64,000 nt of DNA from CALGTL01 sp963579135 (GTDB lineage: Bacteria > Chloroflexota > Dehalococcoidia > Lucifugimonadales > Australimonadaceae). How positions within the stretch are numbered: position 1 is the first letter of the stretch; the number at the start of each line of letters is the position of its first letter. The notes below the pieces were generated by a model. That model was not told the DNA's origin, did not search any database, and saw only the letters and a list, made by a program, of their open reading frames with translations. Both the position numbers and the translations under genes were made by a program. The stretch spans positions 1 through 64,000 of the forward strand of contig CAUZFB010000005.1 in the NCBI GenBank assembly GCA_963579135.1. The letters run 5' to 3'. Below are positions 1-8,309 of this stretch, piece by piece.

Positions 1-19
1 GCAGGAACGCAGCGGAGGC

Positions 20-48
20 ATCATACAACTTCCCGCCGAACTTTGCAA
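20..48 (-). promoter_or_regulatory. Predicted sigma-70 promoter reading out of the window
   Basis: On the minus strand a -35 TTGCAA (43-48) and a -10 TATGAT (20-25) are separated by 17 bases. Each matches the consensus well. It lies about 100 bases downstream of the pyrG stop and points to the left edge, so the next transcription unit probably starts just outside the window. No start codon can be judged inside the window. Confidence 0.45.
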
Positions 49-145
49 CCTCCCGATATGCTACGTGGCAGGTATCCACCAAGCGCACAGCAAAATACGG
101 ATTGGCCTTGCGTCAATCTTCTTGGCGGACGAAACCCGCAGGAGA

Positions 146-1792
146 TCAGCGCTGCGCTTCTTCTGGCAATGGCAGCACTTGCTGCGTGCCAGGACGGAGC
201 ACCAATGATGCCGCCTCCACGAAATCACGGAACAACGGGTGCGGCTCCTGTGGACGCGACCGGAACTCCGGGTGGAACTGCACTCCGATCATGAACGGGT
301 GGTCGACGTTCTCAACTATTTCAACCAAGCGGCCGTCGGGGGAGAGCCCACTGGCCAGCACCCCAGCCTCTTGGAGCATCTCGCGGTACGCGTTGTTGAA
401 CTCGAACCGGTGCCGGTGGCGCTCTACGATCGAGTGCATCCCATACGATTTGGCCGCCTTCGTCCCTGGCATCAACTCGCAGGGGTAGTTCCCCAACCGC
501 ATCGTGCCACCCATCTCACTCACCTCGCGTTGGTCTGGCATCAGGTCGATCACCGGGTCCAGCGTCTCCTGGTTGAACTCGGTGGAGTTGGCGCTGGCCA
601 ACCCGAGCTGACTACGGGAGTGCTCCACCACCATCACTTGCATCCCTAGGCATAGGCCCAGGTAAGGGACGCCTTGCTCGCGTGCGTATGCCACGGCGTC
701 GACCATGCCCTCCACGCCGCGAGCGCCGAACCCACCAGGCACCACGATCCCCGAAGTGTGCTCTAGCCATTCTTCGGGACCGTCACGTTCGATGTCCTCA
801 GACTGAACCCACGTGATTTCCACATCGCGTTCATGGAAAAGGCCCGCATGGCGCAGTGCCTCTTTGACGGAAAGGTAGGCATCGGGCAGATCGGCATATT
901 TCCCTACGACCGCTATGGGCAAACTCTTCCTCGTGTTTGCCATGCGCTCCACCAGCGCCCGCCACTCGCCTAGGTTCCGTGGTGTCGCGTCGAGGTGCAG
1001 TCCATCGATGACCAGGTCGCCGATGCCGCTGTCCTCCAACACCAAAGGGACCTCGTAGATGTTGTTCACGGTCAACATCGGGATCACCGCGTCGCGCCGC
1101 ACGTCGCAGAACAACGCAATCTTGTCCTTGATGTCTTCTGTGATCTCGAAGTCGGCACGGCACACGATGGCGTCGGGCTGGATACCAATGGCGCGCAATT
1201 CCCTCACGCTGTGCTGCGTAGGCTTTGTCTTCAGCTCACCCGTCGCGCCGATGTGCGGCAACAACGTGACGTGGATGTAGTAGGTGTTGTCGCGCCCTAC
1301 GACGCTACGCATCTGGCGAATCGCCTCAAGGAACGGCTGGCCCTCTATGTCGCCGACCGTTCCACCAACCTCGACGAGCATCACATCCGGCTTCTGCTCC
1401 TCTGCGGCCCGGAGCATGAACTCCTTGATGGCGTTCGTCACATGAGGGATCGTCTGGATCGTCCCACCCAGATAGTCGCCACGGCGTTCCTTGGCGATCA
1501 CCTGCGTATAGATCTGTCCAGCCGTGATGTTCGAATTCTTCGTGAGTTCGATGTCAATGAACCGCTCGTAGTGGCCCAGGTCAAGGTCAGTCTCACAACC
1601 ATCCTTGGTCACGAAAACCTCACCGTGTTGGTACGGTGACATCGTCCCTGGATCGACGTTCAGGTACGGGTCGAGCTTCTGAATCGCTACGGACAAGCCG
1701 CGGCTCTTGAGGATCCGGCCGAGGGAAGCGGCGCTGATTCCTTTACCGACAGAGCTGACCACCCCGCCTGTCACAAACACATACTTAGTCAA
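146..1792 (-). CDS. pyrG: CTP synthase (glutamine-hydrolysing)
   Basis: Converts UTP to CTP with ATP and glutamine, the last step of pyrimidine nucleotide synthesis, in the cytosol. The 548 residues match the usual family length. The N-terminal synthetase half begins with the hallmark KYVFVTGGVVSSVGKG and carries the P-loop. The C-terminal class I glutamine amidotransferase half shows the nucleophile Cys in GLCLGMQ near residue 380 and the His/Glu pair in GVQFHPEF. The start codon is TTG (1790-1792), which gives exactly the conserved MTKYVF start. It stands alone: a near-consensus promoter and a leader of about 170 bases precede it, and the next gene upstream ends at 2017. The C-terminus ends in a short acidic/basic tail with no odd features. 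Confidence 0.97.
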   Translation of the reverse strand: MTKYVFVTGGVVSSVGKGISAASLGRILKSRGLSVAIQKLDPYLNVDPGTMSPYQHGEVFVTKDGCETDLDLGHYERFIDIELTKNSNITAGQIYTQVIAKERRGDYLGGTIQTIPHVTNAIKEFMLRAAEEQKPDVMLVEVGGTVGDIEGQPFLEAIRQMRSVVGRDNTYYIHVTLLPHIGATGELKTKPTQHSVRELRAIGIQPDAIVCRADFEITEDIKDKIALFCDVRRDAVIPMLTVNNIYEVPLVLEDSGIGDLVIDGLHLDATPRNLGEWRALVERMANTRKSLPIAVVGKYADLPDAYLSVKEALRHAGLFHERDVEITWVQSEDIERDGPEEWLEHTSGIVVPGGFGARGVEGMVDAVAYAREQGVPYLGLCLGMQVMVVEHSRSQLGLASANSTEFNQETLDPVIDLMPDQREVSEMGGTMRLGNYPCELMPGTKAAKSYGMHSIVERHRHRFEFNNAYREMLQEAGVLASGLSPDGRLVEIVENVDHPFMIGVQFHPEFRSRPQEPHPLFRDFVEAASLVLRPGTQQVLPLPEEAQR

Positions 1793-1894
1793 CTTGAACC
1801 GCCGGTTCCTTCAAGGATTCGTTCACTGGTCTCACTGGGGGCACGGTGAATCGAGCGGTCTTTCGATCCTTAACTGCAGGGGAATCCAAGCCAC

Positions 1895-1914
1895 AAAAAT
1901 GGGGACACTTCCCC
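1895..1914 (-). promoter_or_regulatory. Terminator-like hairpin in the pyrG leader
   Basis: On the minus strand a 5-bp stem GGGGA/TCCCC with loop AGTG is followed directly by ATTTTT. It lies between the predicted pyrG promoter (1965-1994) and the start codon at 1792, so it is in position to act as an attenuator. The stem is short, so it may be a pause site or chance. Confidence 0.3.
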
Positions 1915-1964
1915 GTCGAATCCCTTCCCGGTGCTTCGAGCGGTGCGTCCCCAACATCTACGCG

Positions 1965-1994
1965 ATTCTAGAGAGACTATTAAAAGAGTGTCAA
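1965..1994 (-). promoter_or_regulatory. Predicted promoter of pyrG
   Basis: The minus strand reads TTGACA (1989-1994), 18 bases, TAGAAT (1965-1970). The -35 is perfect and the -10 has one mismatch. It lies about 170 bases upstream of the TTG start of pyrG and overlaps the short space after the PAC2 gene stop at 2017. Confidence 0.6.
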
Positions 1995-2016
1995 GGCTGA
2001 CAGAACCGTTTCCGGC

Positions 2017-2958
2017 CTAATCTTGCGAGCCTCCGTCCCCTTGTCTCTCCTGACGTAAGAATTCTTCTATGCTCGCGACCGCCTGATCAGCGTCCGGAAT
2101 CTCGTCCGGCTCCGCACCAATTCCGGCAGGCCCAGGTTCGGACGTCGTCGACGACGACGTCTCCTCTGTCCTGGCATCCCATTGCGCTTCAAGCTTCTCC
2201 ACGTACGCCATCACATCAGACTCACCGTCGAGCGCCTGCTCAACGCGGCGCTCGAAGTTCAGGCCCTGAGACTTGAGTGCATCGACCGGCACGCTGATAT
2301 CCACCAGCTTCTCCAGCCCATGCACCAAACCCAGGCTTACCTTCGGGTTCGGCGTCACCTGCAAGTAGTGGGGCGTATGGCCCCACAGGCTCACCGTCGG
2401 TATGCCTGCGCGGCGCAACGTATCCGTTAGCACTCCCGCGATCCCCGTCGGACCGGTGTAGCGCGATCGACGCACGTGGATGCCTCGTAGCATCCCCCGC
2501 AAATCAGGGCTGGTCGCCGTGCCTGTGATGCGAACGTCCCGCGTGTGAGGAACCGCATCCAGCAGCGCCCCAACCTGGATTACCTTGATAACGCCCAGGG
2601 ATTGCATCTCCTCCACCATGGACTGGCAGAACGTCCGCCACTTCACGTTGGGCTCGATACCGACCAGCACCACGAGATCTGTGTTCGCGTCCTCTCGGCG
2701 GATTGCGTAGAAGTTGTTGGCGGGCCACTCGATGTAACGTTCACCATCGTCGTCGAATTTCGTCTTCGGGCGCACCCGCGTGAAGTTGTAAAACTCCTCA
2801 GGGTCCACCTCGGCGAACTTCTCACCCTTCAGATGGCGCACCACATAGCGCAGGGCGTGCGTAGCCGAATCCGCGGCGTCCGCCCAACCGGCGAACGCGA
2901 ACAGCAACGTCGGATCGCGAAGGTCCGTCGGCGGTTTGTTGTAGCTCAGAAACGCCAT
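2017..2958 (-). CDS. PAC2 family protein
   Basis: The 313-residue protein belongs to the PAC2 family (relatives of the proteasome assembly chaperone PAC2). It shows the family signature near the N-terminus, where FAFAGWADAADSATHA aligns with the usual GxxDAGxA motif, and the motif G-T-A-T-S-P in the middle. No membrane segment or signal peptide is visible. The C-terminal 50 residues are acidic, Ser/Thr/Pro-rich and probably disordered. Bacterial PAC2 proteins have no settled biochemical role and occur mainly in Actinobacteriota and Chloroflexota. It is the last gene after panC, with a gap of 64 bases, so it may be co-transcribed with the pantothenate genes. That link is inference. Confidence 0.85.
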   Translation of the reverse strand: MAFLSYNKPPTDLRDPTLLFAFAGWADAADSATHALRYVVRHLKGEKFAEVDPEEFYNFTRVRPKTKFDDDGERYIEWPANNFYAIRREDANTDLVVLVGIEPNVKWRTFCQSMVEEMQSLGVIKVIQVGALLDAVPHTRDVRITGTATSPDLRGMLRGIHVRRSRYTGPTGIAGVLTDTLRRAGIPTVSLWGHTPHYLQVTPNPKVSLGLVHGLEKLVDISVPVDALKSQGLNFERRVEQALDGESDVMAYVEKLEAQWDARTEETSSSTTSEPGPAGIGAEPDEIPDADQAVASIEEFLRQERQGDGGSQD

Positions 2959-3022
2959 CGCATCACTCGTCCAGCCCTACTCATATCGACCCTCAGTGTA
3001 CCACCCGGGAGCGACCGATCTC

Positions 3023-3856
3023 CTAGTCAAGAACGACGTTGTCAATCAGCCGCACGCCTCCCACGCGCACTGCGCCGATGAGCAAACAAGGGCCAAGCCC
3101 ACTCCAAAGGGCGAACGTCTCCTCGTCCACCAGCGCAACATAATCCACCACATTGAATAACGGCTCGCGCGCCAGCAGCGTTCTGCAATTCTGCTCGAGC
3201 CGCGTCGCATCCTGCATCCCCGACCGATAGCGGTCGCGCATTGCTGACAGCGCACGGAAGAACGTAGGTGCGGCCTGCCGCTGCTCCGCGCTCAACGTCA
3301 CATTGCGACTGCTTATCGCAAGTCCGTCGTGCTCGCGGGTCGTCGGCATCACCACGATCGCCACCGGGATGTCGAGGTCGCTCACCAGCCGACGCACGAC
3401 TGCCACTTGCTGCGCGTCCTTCCGACCGAAGTACGCAACATCCGGCAGCGACTGCAACAGCAGCTTCGCTACCACCGTCGCCACGCCGTCGAAGTGCCCT
3501 GGGCGAGCGTCGCCCTCAAAGCCCAGCGCGGGGCCGTCCAGGTGAATCGTCGTCGTGAAACCAGGGCCATACATCTCATTAACCTGGGGAGTGAACACCA
3601 GGTCCACCCCGGCTTGTTCCAGAAGCGCTAAGTCCTGCTCGATGGGGCGTGGATAGCGGCCCAGATCTTGGGCCTCGCCGAACTGTCGGGGGTTCACGAA
3701 GATCGTCGCAACCACAGTGGCGCTATCGGCCCTAGCCTGCCTCGCAAGGCTCAGGTGCCCCTCGTGGATGGCGCCCATCGTTGGCACCAGGCCAACCGGG
3801 CGCGGCATGCCCCGTTGCGCAGCTCGGAGTTCGGCCACTGTCGACACCTGCTGCAT
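3023..3856 (-). CDS. panC: Pantothenate synthetase (pantoate--beta-alanine ligase)
   Basis: Joins pantoate and beta-alanine with ATP to give pantothenate, the coenzyme A precursor. The 277 residues match the family. The nucleotidyltransferase HxGH motif is in MGAIHEGHLSL near residue 30, FVNPRQF follows, and the second ATP motif ISSRN is at about residue 180. The ATG start overlaps the panB stop by one base (TGATG), so the two are translationally coupled. Beta-alanine must come from elsewhere because no panD is in this operon; the P1 peptidase at the head of the operon is one possible source. Confidence 0.97.
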   Translation of the reverse strand: MQQVSTVAELRAAQRGMPRPVGLVPTMGAIHEGHLSLARQARADSATVVATIFVNPRQFGEAQDLGRYPRPIEQDLALLEQAGVDLVFTPQVNEMYGPGFTTTIHLDGPALGFEGDARPGHFDGVATVVAKLLLQSLPDVAYFGRKDAQQVAVVRRLVSDLDIPVAIVVMPTTREHDGLAISSRNVTLSAEQRQAAPTFFRALSAMRDRYRSGMQDATRLEQNCRTLLAREPLFNVVDYVALVDEETFALWSGLGPCLLIGAVRVGGVRLIDNVVLD

Positions 3857-4701
3857 CAGCGATCCTGAGGCACGCCGCCCGTAAGATCGCGCAGCACTGC
3901 GTCATCGATCATCGTGGTGTGCTCATCCGTCGGGAAGCTCCTATCGCGGACGTCGATTGCATACGACGCGATCGCTTCCTCGATAATCTGATTGAGGTTC
4001 GCGTACTGCTTCGCGTGCTTCGGAAGCCTGTCGCCCAGGCCCAGCACATCGTGCAGGACTTGGATCTGACCATCGCAGCCGGCACCGGCGCCGATTCCGA
4101 TCGTGGGTATCCGGAGACGCTTTGTCACCTCCTCCGCTAGCTGGCCCGGCACCGACTCCAGCACCACGCCGAACACACCCGCAGCCTCCAACGCCTCAGC
4201 CTCCTCCAGCAACTCCTGGGCTTGCAGCAACGTTCGGCCCTGTACCCGGTACCCGCCGAGTTGATTGACCGATTGAGGCGTCAGGCCGAGGTGACCCAGG
4301 ACAGGGATACCGGCACTGGTTATACGATCGACGGCCTCCGCGACAGACTTGCCGCCCTCCAGTTTCACCGCATGCGCGCCGGCCTCTTGAACCAAGCGCC
4401 CCGCATTGCGGACCGCTTCCTCGACGCTCACCTGATAGCTCATGAATGGCATATCTGCCACGATGAGCGCCACGTGGGCACCGCGTACCACGGCCTGCGT
4501 GTGGCGAATCATGTCATCCATCGTCACATGGACGGTCGAATCAAACCCGAGCACCACATTGCCCAGGCTGTCCCCGACCAGAATCAACGGGACCCCAGCA
4601 GAGTCAGCCAGCTTCGCGGTTGGGTAATCGTATGCAGTGATGCAGGGTATGCGCTCCCCTGCCTGCTTCATCTCTTCGAATTTGGTTATCCGCACTGGCA
4701 T
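3856..4701 (-). CDS. panB: 3-methyl-2-oxobutanoate hydroxymethyltransferase (ketopantoate synthesis)
   Basis: Transfers a hydroxymethyl group from methylene-tetrahydrofolate to 2-oxoisovalerate to make ketopantoate. The 281-residue TIM barrel has the Mg-binding Asp in VGDSLGNV (near residue 43), the conserved TVHVTMDDM segment, the VKLEGG motif with the catalytic Glu region, and GIGAG near residue 200. An AAGGAA Shine-Dalgarno precedes the ATG. It follows the DUF2520 gene by 16 bases and overlaps panC. Its substrate is the product of IlvD-dependent valine synthesis; ilvD is also in this window at 44.6 kb. Confidence 0.97.
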   Translation of the reverse strand: MPVRITKFEEMKQAGERIPCITAYDYPTAKLADSAGVPLILVGDSLGNVVLGFDSTVHVTMDDMIRHTQAVVRGAHVALIVADMPFMSYQVSVEEAVRNAGRLVQEAGAHAVKLEGGKSVAEAVDRITSAGIPVLGHLGLTPQSVNQLGGYRVQGRTLLQAQELLEEAEALEAAGVFGVVLESVPGQLAEEVTKRLRIPTIGIGAGAGCDGQIQVLHDVLGLGDRLPKHAKQYANLNQIIEEAIASYAIDVRDRSFPTDEHTTMIDDAVLRDLTGGVPQDR

Positions 4702-4717
4702 CGCTGTTCCTTACGCC

Positions 4718-5620
4718 TCATACCTCGGGCTTGGGTGGCTCTAGAAACTCGCCGTAGAGTGCATCCCACGTGTCCAAAGGTCCTGTCGGCCGGCCCGCTT
4801 CACTGGCGAGCACCGCCGACCTCCTGCTTATCGCCGTGTAGAGCGGAATGAGTTCTGGCGCGGCACGATCAATCTCTTCGAGATGCAATCGCACCGTGCC
4901 CACGTCGCCGCGCGACACTGGGCCCGTCACGGTCGCACCTTCGCCAAACGTCCGCACATTCTCAAGCGTCGCCGCCGCAACCGCACCGATGGCTCTACGC
5001 CCCGCCTCTTCGGGCAGTCCGGCAGCCTCCCAAACGCGGCGCGCCTCACGCAGCAGCGTCGTCAGGTAGCCACACGCCAGCACCGACGCGGCGTGATAGA
5101 GCGCCCGTGCCTCGGCGGGCACCGCCAGCGGCTCCCCGCCGACAGCCTCCGCCATCGCCGCTAGCTCTGCGTAGAGATCATCGCCAGCTTCAATCCCAAA
5201 CGTCACGCCGTCCAACCTCGCGGACCCTGCCAACGTCTGGAACGGGTGCCACGATGCGGTCCGCGCACCACTTGCTACGGCGGGCGCCAGCACGTCGGTG
5301 CCCAGCGCGCCGCTCACGTGGACGACCCCCTGCCCTGGCTTCCAGCGAACCTGGCTCGCTACCTCGGCGATCGCGCCATCATTGGTGGTTATCAGTACCA
5401 ACTCGGCCGCATCGGCAGCACCCTGGGTGGACATCACAGCACACGTCCTGGCGCGGCGATCCTGGCCCGCATCGCGGATTGCGCTCGCAGCCGATTCTGC
5501 GGACGCTTGTGTCCGGCTGGCCACCGCCACAATCTCGTAACCGGCACGCGCCAGCGCCACACCCAAAACATGGGCCGCACGCCCCGCCCCGATAATCGCG
5601 ACCATCGATCGATCAGCCAT
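4718..5620 (-). CDS. Rossmann-fold DUF2520 protein, candidate ketopantoate reductase
   Basis: The 300-residue protein starts with a dinucleotide-binding motif (IIGAGRAAHVLGVAL, GxGxxxxxxG) and has an all-helical C-terminal DUF2520 half with YHAASVLACGYLTTL near residue 180. This architecture resembles 6-phosphogluconate-dehydrogenase-like and ketopantoate-reductase-like enzymes. It overlaps the upstream P1 peptidase gene by 8 bases and lies 16 bases before panB, so it is in the same operon as panB and panC. The operon has no recognisable panE. The position suggests, but does not prove, that it reduces ketopantoate to pantoate with NAD(P)H. Family members are found beside panC or panD in other phyla. 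It could instead act on another small oxoacid. Confidence 0.82.
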   Translation of the reverse strand: MADRSMVAIIGAGRAAHVLGVALARAGYEIVAVASRTQASAESAASAIRDAGQDRRARTCAVMSTQGAADAAELVLITTNDGAIAEVASQVRWKPGQGVVHVSGALGTDVLAPAVASGARTASWHPFQTLAGSARLDGVTFGIEAGDDLYAELAAMAEAVGGEPLAVPAEARALYHAASVLACGYLTTLLREARRVWEAAGLPEEAGRRAIGAVAAATLENVRTFGEGATVTGPVSRGDVGTVRLHLEEIDRAAPELIPLYTAISRRSAVLASEAGRPTGPLDTWDALYGEFLEPPKPEV

Positions 5621-6578
5621 TCGTCACCTCTGAGTAGGAAGCATGCCCATGCAACCCGGTCGCATTGCGTATCGCATTCACGATCGCCATCGCCATCACC
5701 GTCGGCGCGAGCCCGCAGATGCGTGGATACTCCTCGATTGCGTCTACAACTCCGGTTGCTAGCGCGAATACCGTGTCGCCATCATGCAACGTGTGCGTCG
5801 GCCTGATCGCCAGCGCGAGCCCATCGTGAGCGACGGTCGCCAATCGATTCGCCTGGGATTTCGACAGCTTCAGCGACGTCCCGATCACGGCGATAGTCGT
5901 GTTGCTTAGGGGCTCCGGAGCGGTCGTCTGCCGTTGGGGTTGGCGCCCGAACTCAGAGTTCGCGTAGATACTCACGCTATCCACCGGCTTACCGTCGGCG
6001 AGCGGGCCTGCCAGAAGCTCGCCCGTGTCCGGCTCATGCACGCCACCCACAGCATTAACGACAGCCAGCGCGCCCAGCACGACGCCATCGCCCAGATCCA
6101 TGCTCGCCGAGCCAACGCCGCCCTTCATGGACAGTCCTGCCCCCAGTGCCTTGCCCACAGTCGCGCCCGTGCCGGCGCCAACCGTGCCCTGGTCGACCGG
6201 CGCGTCCGTTGCAGCCTCGGCTGCTGAATAACCGTCGGCATCAGTGGGCCGAACGGCGCTATCTCCAATCCCCAGGTCAAAGATGATTGCGGCAGGAACT
6301 ATCGGCACGACCCAATCGCGGACCTTGTGGCCGATACCCTGGCTTTCCAAGTAGCGCATAACCCCGGTGGCAGCCGCCAGCCCGTAGGCCGAGCCGCCTG
6401 CCAGGGTCACGGCATGTATCCGCTCGACCATGTTCTCCGCGCGCAACAGGTCCGTCTCTCGGGTTCCCGGCGCAGCACCGCGCACGTCTACGCCGCCCAC
6501 AGCGCCCCCGCGAGCAACCACAACCGTACATCCGGTCCCAGCGATAAGATCAGTGTGATGTCCGACCTCCAGGCCCAT
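5613..6578 (-). CDS. P1 family (S58) peptidase, DmpA/BapA-like
   Basis: Self-processing N-terminal-nucleophile aminopeptidase of the DmpA/BapA group. The autocleavage site is visible as KGGVGSASM with the likely nucleophile Ser157, followed by GALAVVNAVG; the N-terminal part has GVGH-like EVGHHTD and the central GGSAYGLAAA. There is no signal peptide, so it should be cytosolic. Known members release N-terminal amino acids, including beta-alanine from beta-alanyl dipeptides. It heads the pantothenate operon and overlaps the DUF2520 gene by 8 bases. The ATG at 6578 leaves out the conserved first strand (TDV) encoded just upstream. An in-frame ATT at 6603-6605, with AGGAG four bases before it, would restore it, so the true start may be there. 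Confidence 0.88.
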   Translation of the reverse strand: MGLEVGHHTDLIAGTGCTVVVARGGAVGGVDVRGAAPGTRETDLLRAENMVERIHAVTLAGGSAYGLAAATGVMRYLESQGIGHKVRDWVVPIVPAAIIFDLGIGDSAVRPTDADGYSAAEAATDAPVDQGTVGAGTGATVGKALGAGLSMKGGVGSASMDLGDGVVLGALAVVNAVGGVHEPDTGELLAGPLADGKPVDSVSIYANSEFGRQPQRQTTAPEPLSNTTIAVIGTSLKLSKSQANRLATVAHDGLALAIRPTHTLHDGDTVFALATGVVDAIEEYPRICGLAPTVMAMAIVNAIRNATGLHGHASYSEVTNG

Positions 6579-6873
6579 GACGTCAGTAAGCGTTCCGTTG
6601 ATAATTGATCTCCTGCGCGCCCTCGCGGCTCAGACGAAAGATGCCCGCTCAAGGCGGGCATTACTGACGAAAGTCACGAAAACGAAAGTATCTGCCCTAT
6701 GCCATCTCGGTCGCCTTGGATGCGAGCGGCTGCGGGACTCGTTCGATTGTGCTAGACCGCTCACCCTTCCCTGGTGGAATGGGCTGCGAGTACAGAATAG
6801 GCCCGGGTCAGGGCACGGTCAATCGCAGAATCGGTCGTGCGCTATCATCCCCACGCTTTCACGTCAGTAGAAC
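6579..6873. other. Intergenic region between divergent P1 peptidase and MFS genes
   Basis: No further gene is visible. It holds an 8-bp hairpin ATGCCCGC / GCGGGCAT at 6641-6661 (loop about 5 bases), followed on the minus strand by CTTTC; it lies in the 5' leader of the peptidase operon and is a weak terminator at best. Promoters for both flanking genes must be here but none stands out. Confidence 0.4.
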
Positions 6874-8166
6874 TTGGCAGATTCTGGACGGCCCTTGAGC
6901 ACACCACCTCGTCTTCGCAAACCTCACTTCTTCTACGGGTGGGTCATCGTTGCCGTGGTCGCAGCGGGCGGATTCAGCTCCAGCACCGAAAGCTTCCCCG
7001 TCCTCGGTGTGTTCCTCAAGCCCATCACCGAGGACCTCGGCTGGTCGCGCGCTGCGTTCACCGCACCGGTGTCCATCGGCGGCCTCCTGGGTGGAGTGCT
7101 AGCGCTTTTGATCGGCCCCTTGGTCGACCGGTACGGCTCGCGTTGGGCCCTGAGCATCGCCTTCGGCCTGCTTGGCCTCTCGTTCGTTCTCATGTCCATC
7201 ATGGGCAGCCTCTGGGAGTACTACGGGATCCAGATCGTCGCCCGTAGCATGAACACAGGCGTCCTCGCCGTCGCGACGGCCGTCATCATCCCCAACTGGT
7301 TCATCGCCAAGCGCGGCAAGGCGCTATCCCTTGGTGCCATCGGCTTTCCCATCGGAGCGGCCGTCATGCCCCTCTTCGTCCAAGGCCTCACCAGCCTCTG
7401 GGGGTGGCGCACCGCCACCGTGGGCGCAGGCATCCTCATTTGGATCATCTCACTCATTCCGGCATCGCTCCTGCTCAAGCGCAGCCCCGAAGATATCGGT
7501 CTGCTACCAGACGGAGCGGAGCCACCAGAACAAGACGACGGCACCGCCACGCCAATCGCCGATATGCGTAAAGGCTCCGAGGAGCCCGCGCTCAGCCTGC
7601 GCTCCGCGATGCGTATGCCCACCTTCTACTTCATCCAGGCCGCGGGATCGCTGTGGTGGTTCGGGCGCACCGGCGTCATTCTCCACACCATCCCGTACTT
7701 CACCGACCGAGGCCTCAGCGCCGAATTCGCAGTCACGGCTCTCGTCGTCCACTCCCTCGCCGCCGTGCCTGGCACATTCCTGGCGGGATACCTTCGAGAT
7801 CGGTTCGCCATCCGTTGGATCATAACTGGTGACTACGCTCTCACCGCTGCCGCGTTCGTACTCTTGCTCGCCGCCGACACCACCTTTCTTGTTATGGTTT
7901 GGGCCATCCTCTACGGCGTGATCCACGGCGCCGCCAACCCACTCCAACGGCTCATGTTCGCCGACTACTTCGGCAGGCGGCACCTCGGCTCCATCGAAGG
8001 TGTCTCGCGCGCCATCCAGAACATCGCGCAAGCCGCGGGCCCTCTCGTCGCCGCCGCCGTCTACGACAGCACCAACAGCTACAGGCTCATCTTCACCGTC
8101 TTCATCGGCGTCAATCTGATCGCCACGCTGTTCATCGCCATGGCCCGTGCCCCCCGGCGCGCTTAA
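6874..8166 (+). CDS. MFS transporter (FYGW group, oxalate/monocarboxylate-like)
   Basis: Twelve-helix major facilitator, 430 residues, in the inner membrane. It opens with the group signature HFFYGWVIVAV, then a first half with LGWSRAAFTAPVSIGG and the A-motif-like GPLVDRYGSRW, a charged central loop at about residues 195-235, and a second half that contains GxLRDRF. This group resembles oxalate/formate and monocarboxylate carriers, so the substrate is probably a small organic acid. The start is TTG at 6874; another in-frame TTG at 6895 is possible. Three further genes of the same group lie at 40.7, 42.0 and 49.3 kb. A strong bidirectional terminator follows the stop. Confidence 0.9.
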   Translation: MADSGRPLSTPPRLRKPHFFYGWVIVAVVAAGGFSSSTESFPVLGVFLKPITEDLGWSRAAFTAPVSIGGLLGGVLALLIGPLVDRYGSRWALSIAFGLLGLSFVLMSIMGSLWEYYGIQIVARSMNTGVLAVATAVIIPNWFIAKRGKALSLGAIGFPIGAAVMPLFVQGLTSLWGWRTATVGAGILIWIISLIPASLLLKRSPEDIGLLPDGAEPPEQDDGTATPIADMRKGSEEPALSLRSAMRMPTFYFIQAAGSLWWFGRTGVILHTIPYFTDRGLSAEFAVTALVVHSLAAVPGTFLAGYLRDRFAIRWIITGDYALTAAAFVLLLAADTTFLVMVWAILYGVIHGAANPLQRLMFADYFGRRHLGSIEGVSRAIQNIAQAAGPLVAAAVYDSTNSYRLIFTVFIGVNLIATLFIAMARAPRRA

Positions 8167-8168
8167 CG

Positions 8169-8206
8169 CAGAAGAGGCGGACCATTTCCGTGATCCGCCC
8201 CTTCTG
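8169..8206. terminator. Bidirectional terminator between MFS gene and guaB3
   Basis: A 13-base arm CAGAAGAGGCGGA (8169-8181) pairs with TCCGCCCCTTCTG (8194-8206) with a single mismatch and a 12-base loop. The two flanking genes converge on it. Confidence 0.6.
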
Positions 8207-8309
8207 AATATCTCTCGTCTTCCCGCCCTCTACGTCAAGGCCGGAAAATCATCCCACCTCAACCCTCGACCAATGGTCGGCCAGGCACGTGGGTGCAAGG
8301 CTCGCCCTG

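Noticed and set aside
43..294. Plus-strand frames across the first 650 bases
   Set aside because: They are antisense shadows of pyrG; the minus-strand protein has every CTP synthase motif.
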